Assembly (NCBI RefSeq): GCF_000025605.1
Contig: NC_013894.1
Coordinates: 233,529-297,528 of the forward strand
Direction: 5' to 3'
From: Thermocrinis albus DSM 14484
Lineage (GTDB): Bacteria > Aquificota > Aquificia > Aquificales > Aquificaceae
Length of the DNA: 64,000 bases
A program made the position numbers and the translations under genes. Shown in pieces: positions 17,184-26,009 of this stretch; position 1 is the first letter of the stretch, and each line of letters begins with the position of its first letter. The notes beneath the pieces are model-generated. The model was not told where the DNA came from, did not search any database, and saw only the letters and a list, made by a program, of their open reading frames with translations.

Positions 17184-20179
17184 GCTTTCACCTCCTCTTT
17201 TTTGAAGTATTCAACCCAAACACCTTCTAAGTACCTATAAAAGATTTCCTTCTCCGGATCAAAGATAAGGAGATTTATCCAGCCGTTTTGCATAAGATCC
17301 CTTATCTTTCTTATTTTGTTGATGGCATTCCTTGCTAACTCAAAGGGGGCTTCTACGATGAGGGTGTATCTTATGGGTATGTGGAAAGGTTTACCCTCTT
17401 TTAGTACTGTTTGGGCAGGTAAACCTGTTCTCAAGTCACTGTAATTACCTGTCATTACGCCTATCCTTCCCACCACGTTATGGTAGACCTTGCTTCCACT
17501 ACCGTAGACTTCGTTGTCCACTGTGGAGAAGTAGTATTCCGAATTTATCCACTGACCTACTACCGCAGGACCTGCGAGTATATTTTCCAGCAGAAACCCT
17601 TTTTTATCAACACGGTAGTCGTAAGAGTGTAAGAACACTCTACCGTCTAAATTGGCCAGTTTTGTTATGCTTCTCCTCCCTATGATGAAGGCGTAGTTTC
17701 CAGAAAGACCCCATTCGGGTCTGACCTCTGACCAATCGTAAGCCTTCTTGTACACATCCTGAGTGTTCTTTGTATCCAAAGTTTTAGCTCTTTCCTGAAG
17801 GGTAAGGTCCTTAGCTACTTGAAGGTCTTGGATTATTTTGTCAATCAGCGGAATGTATTCTGCAGGTAAAAACTCAAGATCATAGAGGAATACTTCATCT
17901 GTAGTAGTGTTATGAACTCCTGGTATGAATACTGTATATGGCGGTATCTCCAATCCGTACCTTTGAGCCATTATCTGCCTTACCACGTGATCATTGGCCA
18001 TAATGCAGAATATCCTTGCGTTATAGATGCCAGAAGCACCACCACAAGCGCCACAGTCTAAAGCAGACTCATAGGGGTTGTTTTCGGACCTACTTTCGTG
18101 CCCTAGCACCAACACTATTGGGGCGAACTCTTTGGTTAAACCTATGCTTTTAAGAGCTGTGGATATAAGGAAGGCCTGCTCTTCCTTTGTGAAACCTACA
18201 CTTTTTAACCTTTCTCTGAAAAGTTCTACATAACCACGCTCCACTTTGTATTTCTCTCTCAAAAGTTCAACTACTTCCTTAAGGTTTTCGGAAAGAGTGT
18301 TTCCACCATTCAAGCAGGCTTCGTACACCTGATTCACCATCTCATCGTTGATAGTTTGCATTCCAAAGCGTTCTCGTAATACGGTTCTTATGAGGGTAGA
18401 ATAGTAGGATTGTATTATCTGCTGTATTTCTTCATCAGAAAGCTTGTTCACTATCAGGGACGTTTTTGTGTAATCTTTAAAAGCTAAATCCTTAAACCTA
18501 AGATACTTCTCCGGCAGAAAGGTCTTTCCCAAGAAATCAAAGCCAAAGGCAAATCCCAACATTTCTACCGCCACAAAGGGTGCCAATACGTGATCTTTCA
18601 CGCTATGGAAGATATGACTTGCTACTCTTTCCTTTTCTACTCCTCTTTTGTTGTAGGGTACTTCAAAAACCACATTCCTGGGAGTTACTATTACGGGACA
18701 AAGGAACTCTTCGTGTCCCTTTTGCAGATTCACCATAGCAACAGGCACACCGAAGAAACCGGCTATACCGTAAGTTTGATATCTACCTAAGCTTTCGAGA
18801 TGTCTCCTGAAACGCTCGGAGCGTACATCTATACAGAAAAACGCCTGAGCTAGTGGTCTTTCTTGTGTCTCCTCTTGGGGTGCTCTTATGAGCTTTACAA
18901 GCTTATCTATGTGTGTATCCTCAAGAGCTCTGAGGTATATGTATCCCTCCTCTTCTTTGAACTTTTCGTATACTTTCATGAGCTCAAGAAGGTGATCTGC
19001 GGTGAGACTGTTTATGTCTATACCTACTTTTCTCGTCCAGTTGGTTAAAAACAGGTAGTAGCTCAAGGCTAAAATTTCTGCCTTTGCTCTTACATATTCC
19101 TCTACTTTTTCGTGAGGCTTTTTGAGGTAATCCTTCATACGGTCCCAAAGCTGTGGTGGGCACCTTTTGGTGCCAAGTTCGTACAAAAGATAAGCTCTGG
19201 CACGCTCTTTGTTTAAAAACTCCTCTAACGCTCTGTAGGTGGGTTCAAAAGGAAGACCCTTTTTGTGGGCATCTATTACCGCCTTTGCTATCAAAAGTCT
19301 TATGGCTGTGTAATCTACCATGTCAACAGGGTGAACTTTTTGCCAGTAATAGAACTTGTTGTGAGAGCGCCACTTTATAAAACCTGCTATACCTTTCAGG
19401 CGTGCAAGTTCAAGACTTATGTATCCTTCCCAAAGGGCTTGGGGTAGTTCAAAAGACGTCAGCACATACTCTATAGCAGGTTCAGGCTCTTGGAAAGCCT
19501 CTACCATATCTTTTAGGCTCTTTCCTGCCCATAAGAAAAATCTTAGATTCCTTTTGGCTAACTCTCTCCAAGCCTTGTAAAAACCAGCACCTCTGCCAGG
19601 CATATCTATAGTAGACTGTCCCTCGTCCAGGAAATCAAAAGCTGTCTTTATGGTAAGTTCATCTATGGTTTGAGAAAGGTTTTTACCTGTCAAAAGTTCT
19701 ATAATGTCCTGTAGAGTATGCTTCAGACCTATGGAAAGTAAAATATCTCTGCAAACTTGAGCAGGGTCTTCTGTAAAGTGTTCCATAAGGGCGTTTAGAA
19801 TTTTCTCGTCAACTTTCCCTTTGTACAGATCATTTAAAGCAGGCTCTTTTATGTTATCGACAAAAAGAGTAAAAAGTAGTTCTTCGTAAGGAAGCTCCAG
19901 TTTGAGCTCCATAGAAGAAAGAAATTTTCTTATACCCTCCCTTAGAAATTCATCCTTCATGTAGCCTTTGGAGTAGAGGTACCTGTAGTCTTCTCTTCTA
20001 AGATAACCTCTGCCACCAAACAAAAGCTCACCCTCTTTGAGGGCATCCTTAAAGGGTTTGTCTTCCAATCCTCTTAGGGGATTGCGGGTTATGAAAGTCC
20101 TCATAGGCCAGAAGTAAGCTATGGGTTCAGCGGCCATATTTACAAGGGACCTTATGTATAGCTTTCTTCCTTTCTCCAT
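17180..20179 (-). CDS. dabA: Inorganic carbon transporter subunit DabA (DUF2309)
   Basis: Cytoplasmic zinc subunit of the DAB complex, which with DabB uses an ion gradient to drive one-way hydration of CO2 to bicarbonate (beta-carbonic-anhydrase-like site). Expected ligands are visible: CIDVRSE (Cys and Asp, about residue 446), LGHESRSENN (His, about 693) and LDCGACGG (Cys, about 707); also AYFWPMRTFITRNPL at the start, typical of the family. Start at ATG 20179 is set by a GGAGG site and a 4-base gap after dabB; a frame running to 20269 overlaps dabB and is rejected. 999 residues, normal for DabA. Middle gene of dabB-dabA-PII. Confidence 0.92.
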   Translation of the reverse strand: MEKGRKLYIRSLVNMAAEPIAYFWPMRTFITRNPLRGLEDKPFKDALKEGELLFGGRGYLRREDYRYLYSKGYMKDEFLREGIRKFLSSMELKLELPYEELLFTLFVDNIKEPALNDLYKGKVDEKILNALMEHFTEDPAQVCRDILLSIGLKHTLQDIIELLTGKNLSQTIDELTIKTAFDFLDEGQSTIDMPGRGAGFYKAWRELAKRNLRFFLWAGKSLKDMVEAFQEPEPAIEYVLTSFELPQALWEGYISLELARLKGIAGFIKWRSHNKFYYWQKVHPVDMVDYTAIRLLIAKAVIDAHKKGLPFEPTYRALEEFLNKERARAYLLYELGTKRCPPQLWDRMKDYLKKPHEKVEEYVRAKAEILALSYYLFLTNWTRKVGIDINSLTADHLLELMKVYEKFKEEEGYIYLRALEDTHIDKLVKLIRAPQEETQERPLAQAFFCIDVRSERFRRHLESLGRYQTYGIAGFFGVPVAMVNLQKGHEEFLCPVIVTPRNVVFEVPYNKRGVEKERVASHIFHSVKDHVLAPFVAVEMLGFAFGFDFLGKTFLPEKYLRFKDLAFKDYTKTSLIVNKLSDEEIQQIIQSYYSTLIRTVLRERFGMQTINDEMVNQVYEACLNGGNTLSENLKEVVELLREKYKVERGYVELFRERLKSVGFTKEEQAFLISTALKSIGLTKEFAPIVLVLGHESRSENNPYESALDCGACGGASGIYNARIFCIMANDHVVRQIMAQRYGLEIPPYTVFIPGVHNTTTDEVFLYDLEFLPAEYIPLIDKIIQDLQVAKDLTLQERAKTLDTKNTQDVYKKAYDWSEVRPEWGLSGNYAFIIGRRSITKLANLDGRVFLHSYDYRVDKKGFLLENILAGPAVVGQWINSEYYFSTVDNEVYGSGSKVYHNVVGRIGVMTGNYSDLRTGLPAQTVLKEGKPFHIPIRYTLIVEAPFELARNAINKIRKIRDLMQNGWINLLIFDPEKEIFYRYLEGVWVEYFKKEEVKA

Positions 20180-20183
20180 AGGG

Positions 20184-22463
20184 TTACCTCCGTAGAATGT
20201 CTGCATAACGTATATCGTCTCGTGGTTTTCCGTGTAATAATCTCCATACAGAAAGCGCCACCGCCACACCTAGCGTAAACCATCCCATCACCAGAAGGAT
20301 TATTTGCAAGGTGTTTGATCTTAGGAGAGCTTCAAAGAAGGAGTAAAAACTGGGCATAACAGGTGTTAAGCAAGCTTGCAAAGATACAATTACCAGTAAA
20401 AGAGAATAAATGGGCATCTTTTCCATCAATCCACCGGCGTAATAAAAACTGTCCGTTTGTAGCACCTTTTTGATATAAACACCAAGAAGATAGAGAAGAA
20501 GAGAAGGTAAAAGTAGTAAGACAAAATGATCATCTCCAGATATCCAGGTGATGCTAAGTAGCGCTGGATACAGTTCTGAAACGCTTTCTTTGAAGTTTTC
20601 ACTCAATGTGGCTCTTACCGAATGAAAGATTAGCGTAAGGGCTGCAAGATAATGAAGGGGCTCATAAGCAGGTAGATGTGTCAACTTAAGGGTTATAAAA
20701 CCCAGTAGGGCTATTGTGGGATAGGAGTATATCCAGAACCTCTTTATAAGGTAGGAGGTTATCAGGCTTATGGGGAACAGAGGAATAAAGAGTGAGAGTA
20801 AAAACACTTTCAGGAGAAAACTGCCTGAGGATCCTCCCTGATAAAAGAAGCCGTAAACGGGCACGACAGAGGAAGAAGTTATTGACAAAACACGCGCCAA
20901 CCTTAAAAAGAGCTTTCCCGTGAGTTTATAAAGATCCGGAAAGTAAAGTTCCCTAGAAAGGTGGGCGTAAAGGCTCAGATGCAGTTTCAGGGGTTTTTCT
21001 TCGTTGGCAAAGTATATAAGCACCCATCCTGCCAAGACAAGGATGAGGCTTAAGATCATACTGAGAAAGAAAAGAGGAGCATTAGAAAAGGCTCTCCTGT
21101 AGATTTCTTCCTGAAGGCCTTCGTAAGTAAATACAAAGACCTGAAGGATGTGGGACATAAAAGTGTATACACTCAAAAGAAGGAAGAGAGAGAAACCTCC
21201 TAAGAAAATGGTAAGCAAAGGTTTTTCTTTACCCATTTTGAAAAGGTTAAAAAGTATCTGAGCGGATGTGACCCAACCAAAGAAGAGAAGGATAAGGGGA
21301 GCTTTGTACCTAAAGACATCTTGCTCAAAGAAAAGGTGTGTAACCAAAACTAATACAAAAGGTACTATCAAAGTGACAGCGCCGTAAAAGACAGTTGGTA
21401 TTTCTTTAAAGGACATTTCCCTTTTAACCAAAGCGTCGTAGACTTCGTCTCTTGGTATGTTGGTGTCCCTTCTAGCTTCGTGTATAACACCTCCTGAGGA
21501 AAGGAATAGAGTAGCCTTGAATATGCCGTGAGCCATCATGTGGTAGAGGGCGAGGGCAAAAGCACCTACACCTATCTCCATCATCATATAACCCATCTGA
21601 CCTACGGTGGAGTATCCTAATGCCTTTTTCACATCGTTCTGCATAAGCATGAGAGTAGAGCCTACTATCGCAGTTATTAAGCCTATTAAGAAGGAAAGAC
21701 TAAGTCCGTAAAGGTCGTGAGGAAACATAAAGGCAAACCTGTTTGCTATAAAAGCACCTGCGTTGACTATTCCCGCGTGCATGAGAGCAGAAACAGGAGT
21801 GGGACCTTCCATACTGTAAACGAGCCACACGTGAAAAGGTATCTGAGCAGATTTTATTATGCCACTTAGTATTACCAAAAGGGTTACTATCCATAAAGTA
21901 TCTGAAGGTCCCGTAGTGATCATCTGGGCCAATTTGCTTATTTCAAAGGTGCCATACTGTTGGTAAAGCAAAAGGATAGCTACTAAAAGTGGAACATCCG
22001 CAATTCTATGAGTAAAGAGGGCGGTTCTTCCTGACTGAACTGCTTGCTCTCTTCTGTTATTGAAAGTCAGTAAAAAGTAAAGAATTACACCCATTAAGTG
22101 CCACGAAGCAAAGAGGATGATTAGGTGATTAGAAAGCACAAGCAGTAATAAATTCCAAGTCATCAGATCCAGGAGAAGGAAGTATCTTTTAAAGCCTTGT
22201 TCGTCTTTCATGTAATTTTCTGAATATTTATGAATCACTGTACTCACAAGAAGTATGTAGGAAGCTAAAAGGGTTCCCAGTCCGTCAAATCTAAGGAAGA
22301 GCAAGGAACTTTCTTTGTTAGTAAATATGAGCACGTATAGACTAAGCAAAAAGGCCATACCCGTGAAAAGGGTGCTTACCTTTGCGTAGGTCCTCTTTTC
22401 TGTAAATAGTGAGGTTATCATGGATAGTAAAGGGATAATCACAATGGCTACCTCAGGAAACAT
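20184..22463 (-). CDS. dabB: Proton-conducting membrane subunit DabB (NuoL/MrpA-like)
   Basis: 759-residue polytopic membrane protein of the NuoL/MrpA antiporter superfamily, the energy-coupling partner of DabA. Family motifs: MEGPTPVSALMHAGIVNAGAF, GYSTVGQMGYM and MMAHGIFKATLFLSSG (His and Lys of the ion channel). About 14-16 hydrophobic segments. No other nuo or mrp genes are nearby; direct linkage to dabA fixes the role. The ATG at 22463 has GGAGGG five bases upstream; a TTG at 22478 is less likely. Preceded by a near-consensus promoter. Confidence 0.9.
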   Translation of the reverse strand: MFPEVAIVIIPLLSMITSLFTEKRTYAKVSTLFTGMAFLLSLYVLIFTNKESSLLFLRFDGLGTLLASYILLVSTVIHKYSENYMKDEQGFKRYFLLLDLMTWNLLLLVLSNHLIILFASWHLMGVILYFLLTFNNRREQAVQSGRTALFTHRIADVPLLVAILLLYQQYGTFEISKLAQMITTGPSDTLWIVTLLVILSGIIKSAQIPFHVWLVYSMEGPTPVSALMHAGIVNAGAFIANRFAFMFPHDLYGLSLSFLIGLITAIVGSTLMLMQNDVKKALGYSTVGQMGYMMMEIGVGAFALALYHMMAHGIFKATLFLSSGGVIHEARRDTNIPRDEVYDALVKREMSFKEIPTVFYGAVTLIVPFVLVLVTHLFFEQDVFRYKAPLILLFFGWVTSAQILFNLFKMGKEKPLLTIFLGGFSLFLLLSVYTFMSHILQVFVFTYEGLQEEIYRRAFSNAPLFFLSMILSLILVLAGWVLIYFANEEKPLKLHLSLYAHLSRELYFPDLYKLTGKLFLRLARVLSITSSSVVPVYGFFYQGGSSGSFLLKVFLLSLFIPLFPISLITSYLIKRFWIYSYPTIALLGFITLKLTHLPAYEPLHYLAALTLIFHSVRATLSENFKESVSELYPALLSITWISGDDHFVLLLLPSLLLYLLGVYIKKVLQTDSFYYAGGLMEKMPIYSLLLVIVSLQACLTPVMPSFYSFFEALLRSNTLQIILLVMGWFTLGVAVALSVWRLLHGKPRDDIRYADILRR

Positions 22464-22502
22464 ATCGCCCTCCTGCAAAGGTATTCCTCTAGGCTTACAA
22501 AA

Positions 22503-22530
22503 ATTATACTAAGCATCAAAGGACTGTCAA
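22503..22530 (-). promoter_or_regulatory. Promoter of the dabB-dabA-PII operon
   Basis: Minus strand: TTGACA (complement of 22525-22530), 16-base spacer, TATAAT (complement of 22503-22508). Both hexamers are perfect. Predicted start near 22496 gives an untranslated leader of about 33 bases that ends in a GGAGGG site. No operator palindrome was seen. Confidence 0.75.
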
Positions 22531-22549
22531 GGATAACGAGAGGCTTTGT

Positions 22550-23251
22550 TTAAATCCCCATCTTCTTCAGCTTTTCTAAAACTTCCACCATTCCTTCGGA
22601 GGCAGGCTTTCTTACTGTGATATGGGCTAATGAGGAGATGGGTGTGGGTTCCGGGTTTACTTCTATGACGGTGGCTCCTCTTTGGGCAGCAAGGTAGGGA
22701 AGGTGTGCTGCCGGATACACCACGCCTGAGGTACCAACCACCACCATAACATCACAACTCTGGGACCAATCTATGGCGGTCCTTAGGGCATCCTCGGGAA
22801 GGGCTTCTCCGAACCACACCACATTGGGCCTGACAAGACCTTTACACCTACGACAGTGGGGTGGTATTTCCGGTAATGGCACTCTCCTGTCTTCGTAGAG
22901 ATCTCCGCAGGAAAGACATCTCACCATCCATATGTTGCCATGAAGCTCCACTACCTTCCGAGAACCAGCTTTCTGATGTAGACCATCTACGTTTTGGGTT
23001 ATGAGGATAAAGTCCTTAAAGAGCTCCTCCATCTGAGCTATAATCAGGTGGGCTTTGTTGGGTTCTGCTTTGGCTATGATGCTTCTTCTCCAGTCATACC
23101 ACTCCCATACCAGCTTTGGGTTCTCTTGGAAAGCTTGAGGTGTTGCCAACTTAGAAGGGTCAAACCCTCTCCAAAGGCCGGAAGGCCCACGAAAGGTGGG
23201 AACTCCACTCTCCGCTGACACACCTGCTCCGGTAAGGATCACTACACGCAT
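22550..23251 (-). CDS. cobB: NAD-dependent protein deacylase (sirtuin)
   Basis: Sir2-family enzyme that removes acetyl/acyl groups from protein lysines using NAD+. Motifs: GAGVSAESGVPTFRG (NAD binding), TQNVDGLHQKAG with catalytic His in ELHGNIW, a zinc ribbon CLSCGD and CRRCKG, and VVGTSGVVYPAA. 233 residues, short bacterial class. The ATG lies 10 bases inside the upstream DegT-type gene. The likely target might be acetyl-CoA synthetase in other bacteria; nothing in this context shows it here. Confidence 0.93.
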   Translation of the reverse strand: MRVVILTGAGVSAESGVPTFRGPSGLWRGFDPSKLATPQAFQENPKLVWEWYDWRRSIIAKAEPNKAHLIIAQMEELFKDFILITQNVDGLHQKAGSRKVVELHGNIWMVRCLSCGDLYEDRRVPLPEIPPHCRRCKGLVRPNVVWFGEALPEDALRTAIDWSQSCDVMVVVGTSGVVYPAAHLPYLAAQRGATVIEVNPEPTPISSLAHITVRKPASEGMVEVLEKLKKMGI

Positions 23252-24291
23252 GCTACCACGCTGGCCAGACTTTCCACTATGTAGTCTACTTCCCTATCGG
23301 TGAGATAAGGATGGACGGGGATGGAGAAAAGCTCTCTCTTGAAACGTTCCGCTCTAGGAAGTGGTAAATGTTCCGCTTTTCTAAGCTCACTGAGCAGGTA
23401 AGGGTAATAAACACGGGCGTCTATCTCCCTCTCTTTTAGAACTTCTATTATCTTGTCTCTCATGGGATGGCGAAGGGTGTAGAGGTGAAAGACATGATAA
23501 GCTCCCTCCCTTTCAGAAGGATGTATCAGATGGCCGTTGATGTCAAGGGCTGAGGCGTACTTTCTGGCTATCTCTCTTCTTCTCCTGTTTCTTTCATCGA
23601 GATGCTTAAGCTGGACTGTTCCTATGGCTGCCTGAAACTCCGTTATTCTTACGTTAAAGGCTGGGTGATCTCCAAAGTCAATCCACTTTCTTACTTCTCT
23701 TGCCAGATTGGAGTCGTTGGTTACTACAGCACCTCCCTCACCCATGGGCACGTTCTTAGAGGCGTAAAAACTGAAAGCGGCTATGTGGCCCCATGCCCCT
23801 GCCTTCTTACCTTTGAAGGAAGCACCATGAGCCTGAGCGGCATCTTCCAGAACATAAAAACCATACTTCTCCGAAAGAAACATAATGCTTTCCATATCTG
23901 CCATCTGGCCATATAGATGTACCGGTATGACCACCTTGGGTCTGTACTTTTTGACGGCATCCTCCAGCTGTTGAACATCCATAGTGTAGTAATCGTCCAC
24001 GTCCACCACTACCGGGATTCCTCCTGCAAGATAAACGGCATCTATGGTGGCCATAAAGCTCAGGGCAGGTACCACAACTCTCTGGCCTTCCACTCCTATA
24101 GCTTTGAGGGCTATAAAGAGGGCTACCGTACCGGAACACACAGTAAAGACGTACTCCACACCCAGATAATGGGCAAATTCCTCTTGAAACCTCTTGGTGA
24201 ACTCACCACGGGTTATCTGCTGACTTTCCAATACCCGGAGAATGGCTTCCTTCTCTTCTTCCGAAAATCTAGGTTCTATAATGCGTATCAT
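23242..24291 (-). CDS. DegT/DnrJ/EryC1 family PLP aminotransferase
   Basis: PLP-dependent sugar aminotransferase type (fold I). Visible: FTVCSGTVALFIALKA (phosphate binding), VVPALSFMATIDAV, VVIPVHLYGQMADM, LEDAAQAHGASFKG, and the PLP lysine in FYASKNVPMGEGG. 349 residues fits. Probably makes an amino sugar for surface polysaccharide, but no sugar-nucleotide genes lie nearby to name the substrate. Minus-strand TAAAAT lies 9 bases before the ATG; nth ends 12 bases upstream, so it could also be read through from nth. Overlaps sir2 by 10 bases. Confidence 0.85.
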   Translation of the reverse strand: MIRIIEPRFSEEEKEAILRVLESQQITRGEFTKRFQEEFAHYLGVEYVFTVCSGTVALFIALKAIGVEGQRVVVPALSFMATIDAVYLAGGIPVVVDVDDYYTMDVQQLEDAVKKYRPKVVIPVHLYGQMADMESIMFLSEKYGFYVLEDAAQAHGASFKGKKAGAWGHIAAFSFYASKNVPMGEGGAVVTNDSNLAREVRKWIDFGDHPAFNVRITEFQAAIGTVQLKHLDERNRRRREIARKYASALDINGHLIHPSEREGAYHVFHLYTLRHPMRDKIIEVLKEREIDARVYYPYLLSELRKAEHLPLPRAERFKRELFSIPVHPYLTDREVDYIVESLASVVACV

Positions 24292-24303
24292 CCCACATCT
24301 ATT

Positions 24304-24921
24304 TTAAACTGCAGAGGGACAGATATCTCTAAGAACACATTTATGGTGTTGGGGGTTTTTGGCGGTACATACGTACCTTCCCAACAGTATGAGGAGATTA
24401 GAGAGCTTACCCCAATCCTCTTTGGGAGTTATCTGCATAAGATCCTTCTCTATCTTTTGGGGATCTGTGTGGGACGTGAGCCCGAGCCTCTGGCTTACGC
24501 GTGCCACATGGGTATCCACCGCTATCCCTTCGTTGATGCCGTAAGCGTTGTAAAGAATCATAGATGCAGACTTCCTGCCTATGCCTGGGAGGGCCACCAA
24601 CTCATCTATGGTCTTTGGCACCTCCCCTCCATACTTCTCTACCAGTATCCTGCTGGCTTCTTTCAGAAACTTGGCTTTGTTTCTGTAGTAGTTGACGGAT
24701 CTTATGTACTCTTCTATCTCCTCCAAAGGTGCTTCTGCTAGATCCTTAGGTGTGGGAAATCTCTCAAAGAGTTTTGGGGTTATCTGGTTCACCTTAGCGT
24801 CTGTAGTCTGAGCTGAGAGTATAACCGCTACCAGAAGCTGGAATGGGTTTGAAAAGTTAAGTTCCAACTTGTTGGGAAACACCTTCTCCAGTCTTTCTAT
24901 TATTTCCTTGACATGGCTCAT
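24304..24921 (-). CDS. nth: Endonuclease III, with a His in place of one cluster cysteine
   Basis: DNA glycosylase/AP lyase for oxidised pyrimidines. Helix-hairpin-helix LPGIGRKSASMI contains the catalytic Lys, and VDTHVARVSQRL the catalytic Asp. 205 residues from ATG 24921; a longer frame to 25071 runs over mrp and is rejected. The C-terminal [4Fe-4S] motif, normally C-x6-C-x2-C-x5-C, here reads C185-x6-H192-x2-C195-x5-C201, so the second cysteine is a histidine (codon CAC). Divergent from mrp with a 52-base gap. Confidence 0.93.
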   Translation of the reverse strand: MSHVKEIIERLEKVFPNKLELNFSNPFQLLVAVILSAQTTDAKVNQITPKLFERFPTPKDLAEAPLEEIEEYIRSVNYYRNKAKFLKEASRILVEKYGGEVPKTIDELVALPGIGRKSASMILYNAYGINEGIAVDTHVARVSQRLGLTSHTDPQKIEKDLMQITPKEDWGKLSNLLILLGRYVCTAKNPQHHKCVLRDICPSAV

Positions 24922-24973
24922 AGTACCGTACTCCACAGGATATATTTTAAAAGGATAAAAGGAGGAGTTTTCT

Positions 24974-26005
24974 ATGGCGGTTAAAGATATAATGGATGCT
25001 CTCAGAAAGGAGCATGTGGATAACACCCCACTATCCGAGTTGGTGAAAGACATAAAACTGGTGGGAAGCACCTTAGAAATAGTTTTTCGTTTGCCTCAGA
25101 AACACTTGGAGGAAGAGATAAGAAGGAAGACGGTACAAGCCTTGGAATCGGTACCTGATGTGGAAAAGGTGAACGTGAGGTTCGTGGAGGGGCCACCCGC
25201 TCAGTTCTTACAGGCACCAGTCTTTCAGCGTAGAAAAGTGCAAGGGGTTAAGCATCTCATAGCGGTAGGTAGTGGTAAAGGTGGTGTGGGTAAGTCCACC
25301 GTGGCTGTGAACTTGGCGCTGGCTCTGTCACGTTTGGGGGCCAGAACGGGTCTTTTGGATGCGGACATATACGGTCCCAGTGTACCTACCATGTTGGGTC
25401 TGAAGGGTCAGAGGGTTTACGTAAACGATCAGAACAAGATAATACCTCTGGAGAAGTTTGGCCTGAAGACCCTCTCCATAGGTTTCCTCCTTCCTTCGGA
25501 GGACACACCCGTCATATGGCGTGGTCCTATGCTTATGAAGGCCCTCACCCAGTTCCTCTTTGATGTGGAGTGGGGAGAACTGGACGTTCTTGTACTGGAT
25601 CTTCCACCCGGCACAGGTGACGTACAGCTTACGCTGGCTCAGAACGTGGATATGTCGGGTGCCATCATCGTTACCACACCCCAGGACGTGGCTCTGGCAG
25701 ACGTAAGGAAGGCCACTTCCATGTTCAAAGAGGTAGGCATTCCCGTACTGGGAGTCATAGAAAACATGGCCTACTTTGTGTGCCCTGAATCCGGTAAGAA
25801 GTACTACATATTCGGTAAAGGGAAGGTTCTGGAGTTCGCTCAGGCTTACGGTCTTAAAATACTGGGGTCCATACCCATAGATCCTCAGGTGGCGGAAGGT
25901 TCCGATCTGGGACTTCCCATAGTGGAAGCGTATCCCCATTCAGAGGTGGCTCAGGCTTTCTTAGGCATAGCCAGGTTAGTTTTGGAAGAACTAAATAGGA
26001 GGTAG
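24974..26005 (+). CDS. apbC: Mrp/ApbC family Fe-S cluster carrier ATPase
   Basis: P-loop ATPase that carries and inserts [4Fe-4S] clusters. An N-terminal MIP18-type domain (about 1-75) precedes a deviant Walker A GSGKGGVGKST (about 98-108) and VLDLPPGTGDVQLTLAQ. The cluster-binding CPxC motif reads CPES (C270, S273), so the second cysteine is missing. Start has a GGAGGAG site six bases upstream. 343 residues, normal. Followed five bases later by the NifS-like gene, which suggests a shared Fe-S role. Confidence 0.9.
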   Translation: MAVKDIMDALRKEHVDNTPLSELVKDIKLVGSTLEIVFRLPQKHLEEEIRRKTVQALESVPDVEKVNVRFVEGPPAQFLQAPVFQRRKVQGVKHLIAVGSGKGGVGKSTVAVNLALALSRLGARTGLLDADIYGPSVPTMLGLKGQRVYVNDQNKIIPLEKFGLKTLSIGFLLPSEDTPVIWRGPMLMKALTQFLFDVEWGELDVLVLDLPPGTGDVQLTLAQNVDMSGAIIVTTPQDVALADVRKATSMFKEVGIPVLGVIENMAYFVCPESGKKYYIFGKGKVLEFAQAYGLKILGSIPIDPQVAEGSDLGLPIVEAYPHSEVAQAFLGIARLVLEELNRR

Positions 26006-26009
26006 TAGC

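Noticed and set aside
23917-24741. Plus-strand frame of 274 codons over degT and nth
   Set aside because: Shadow of two real minus-strand genes; composition and lack of motifs do not support a protein.
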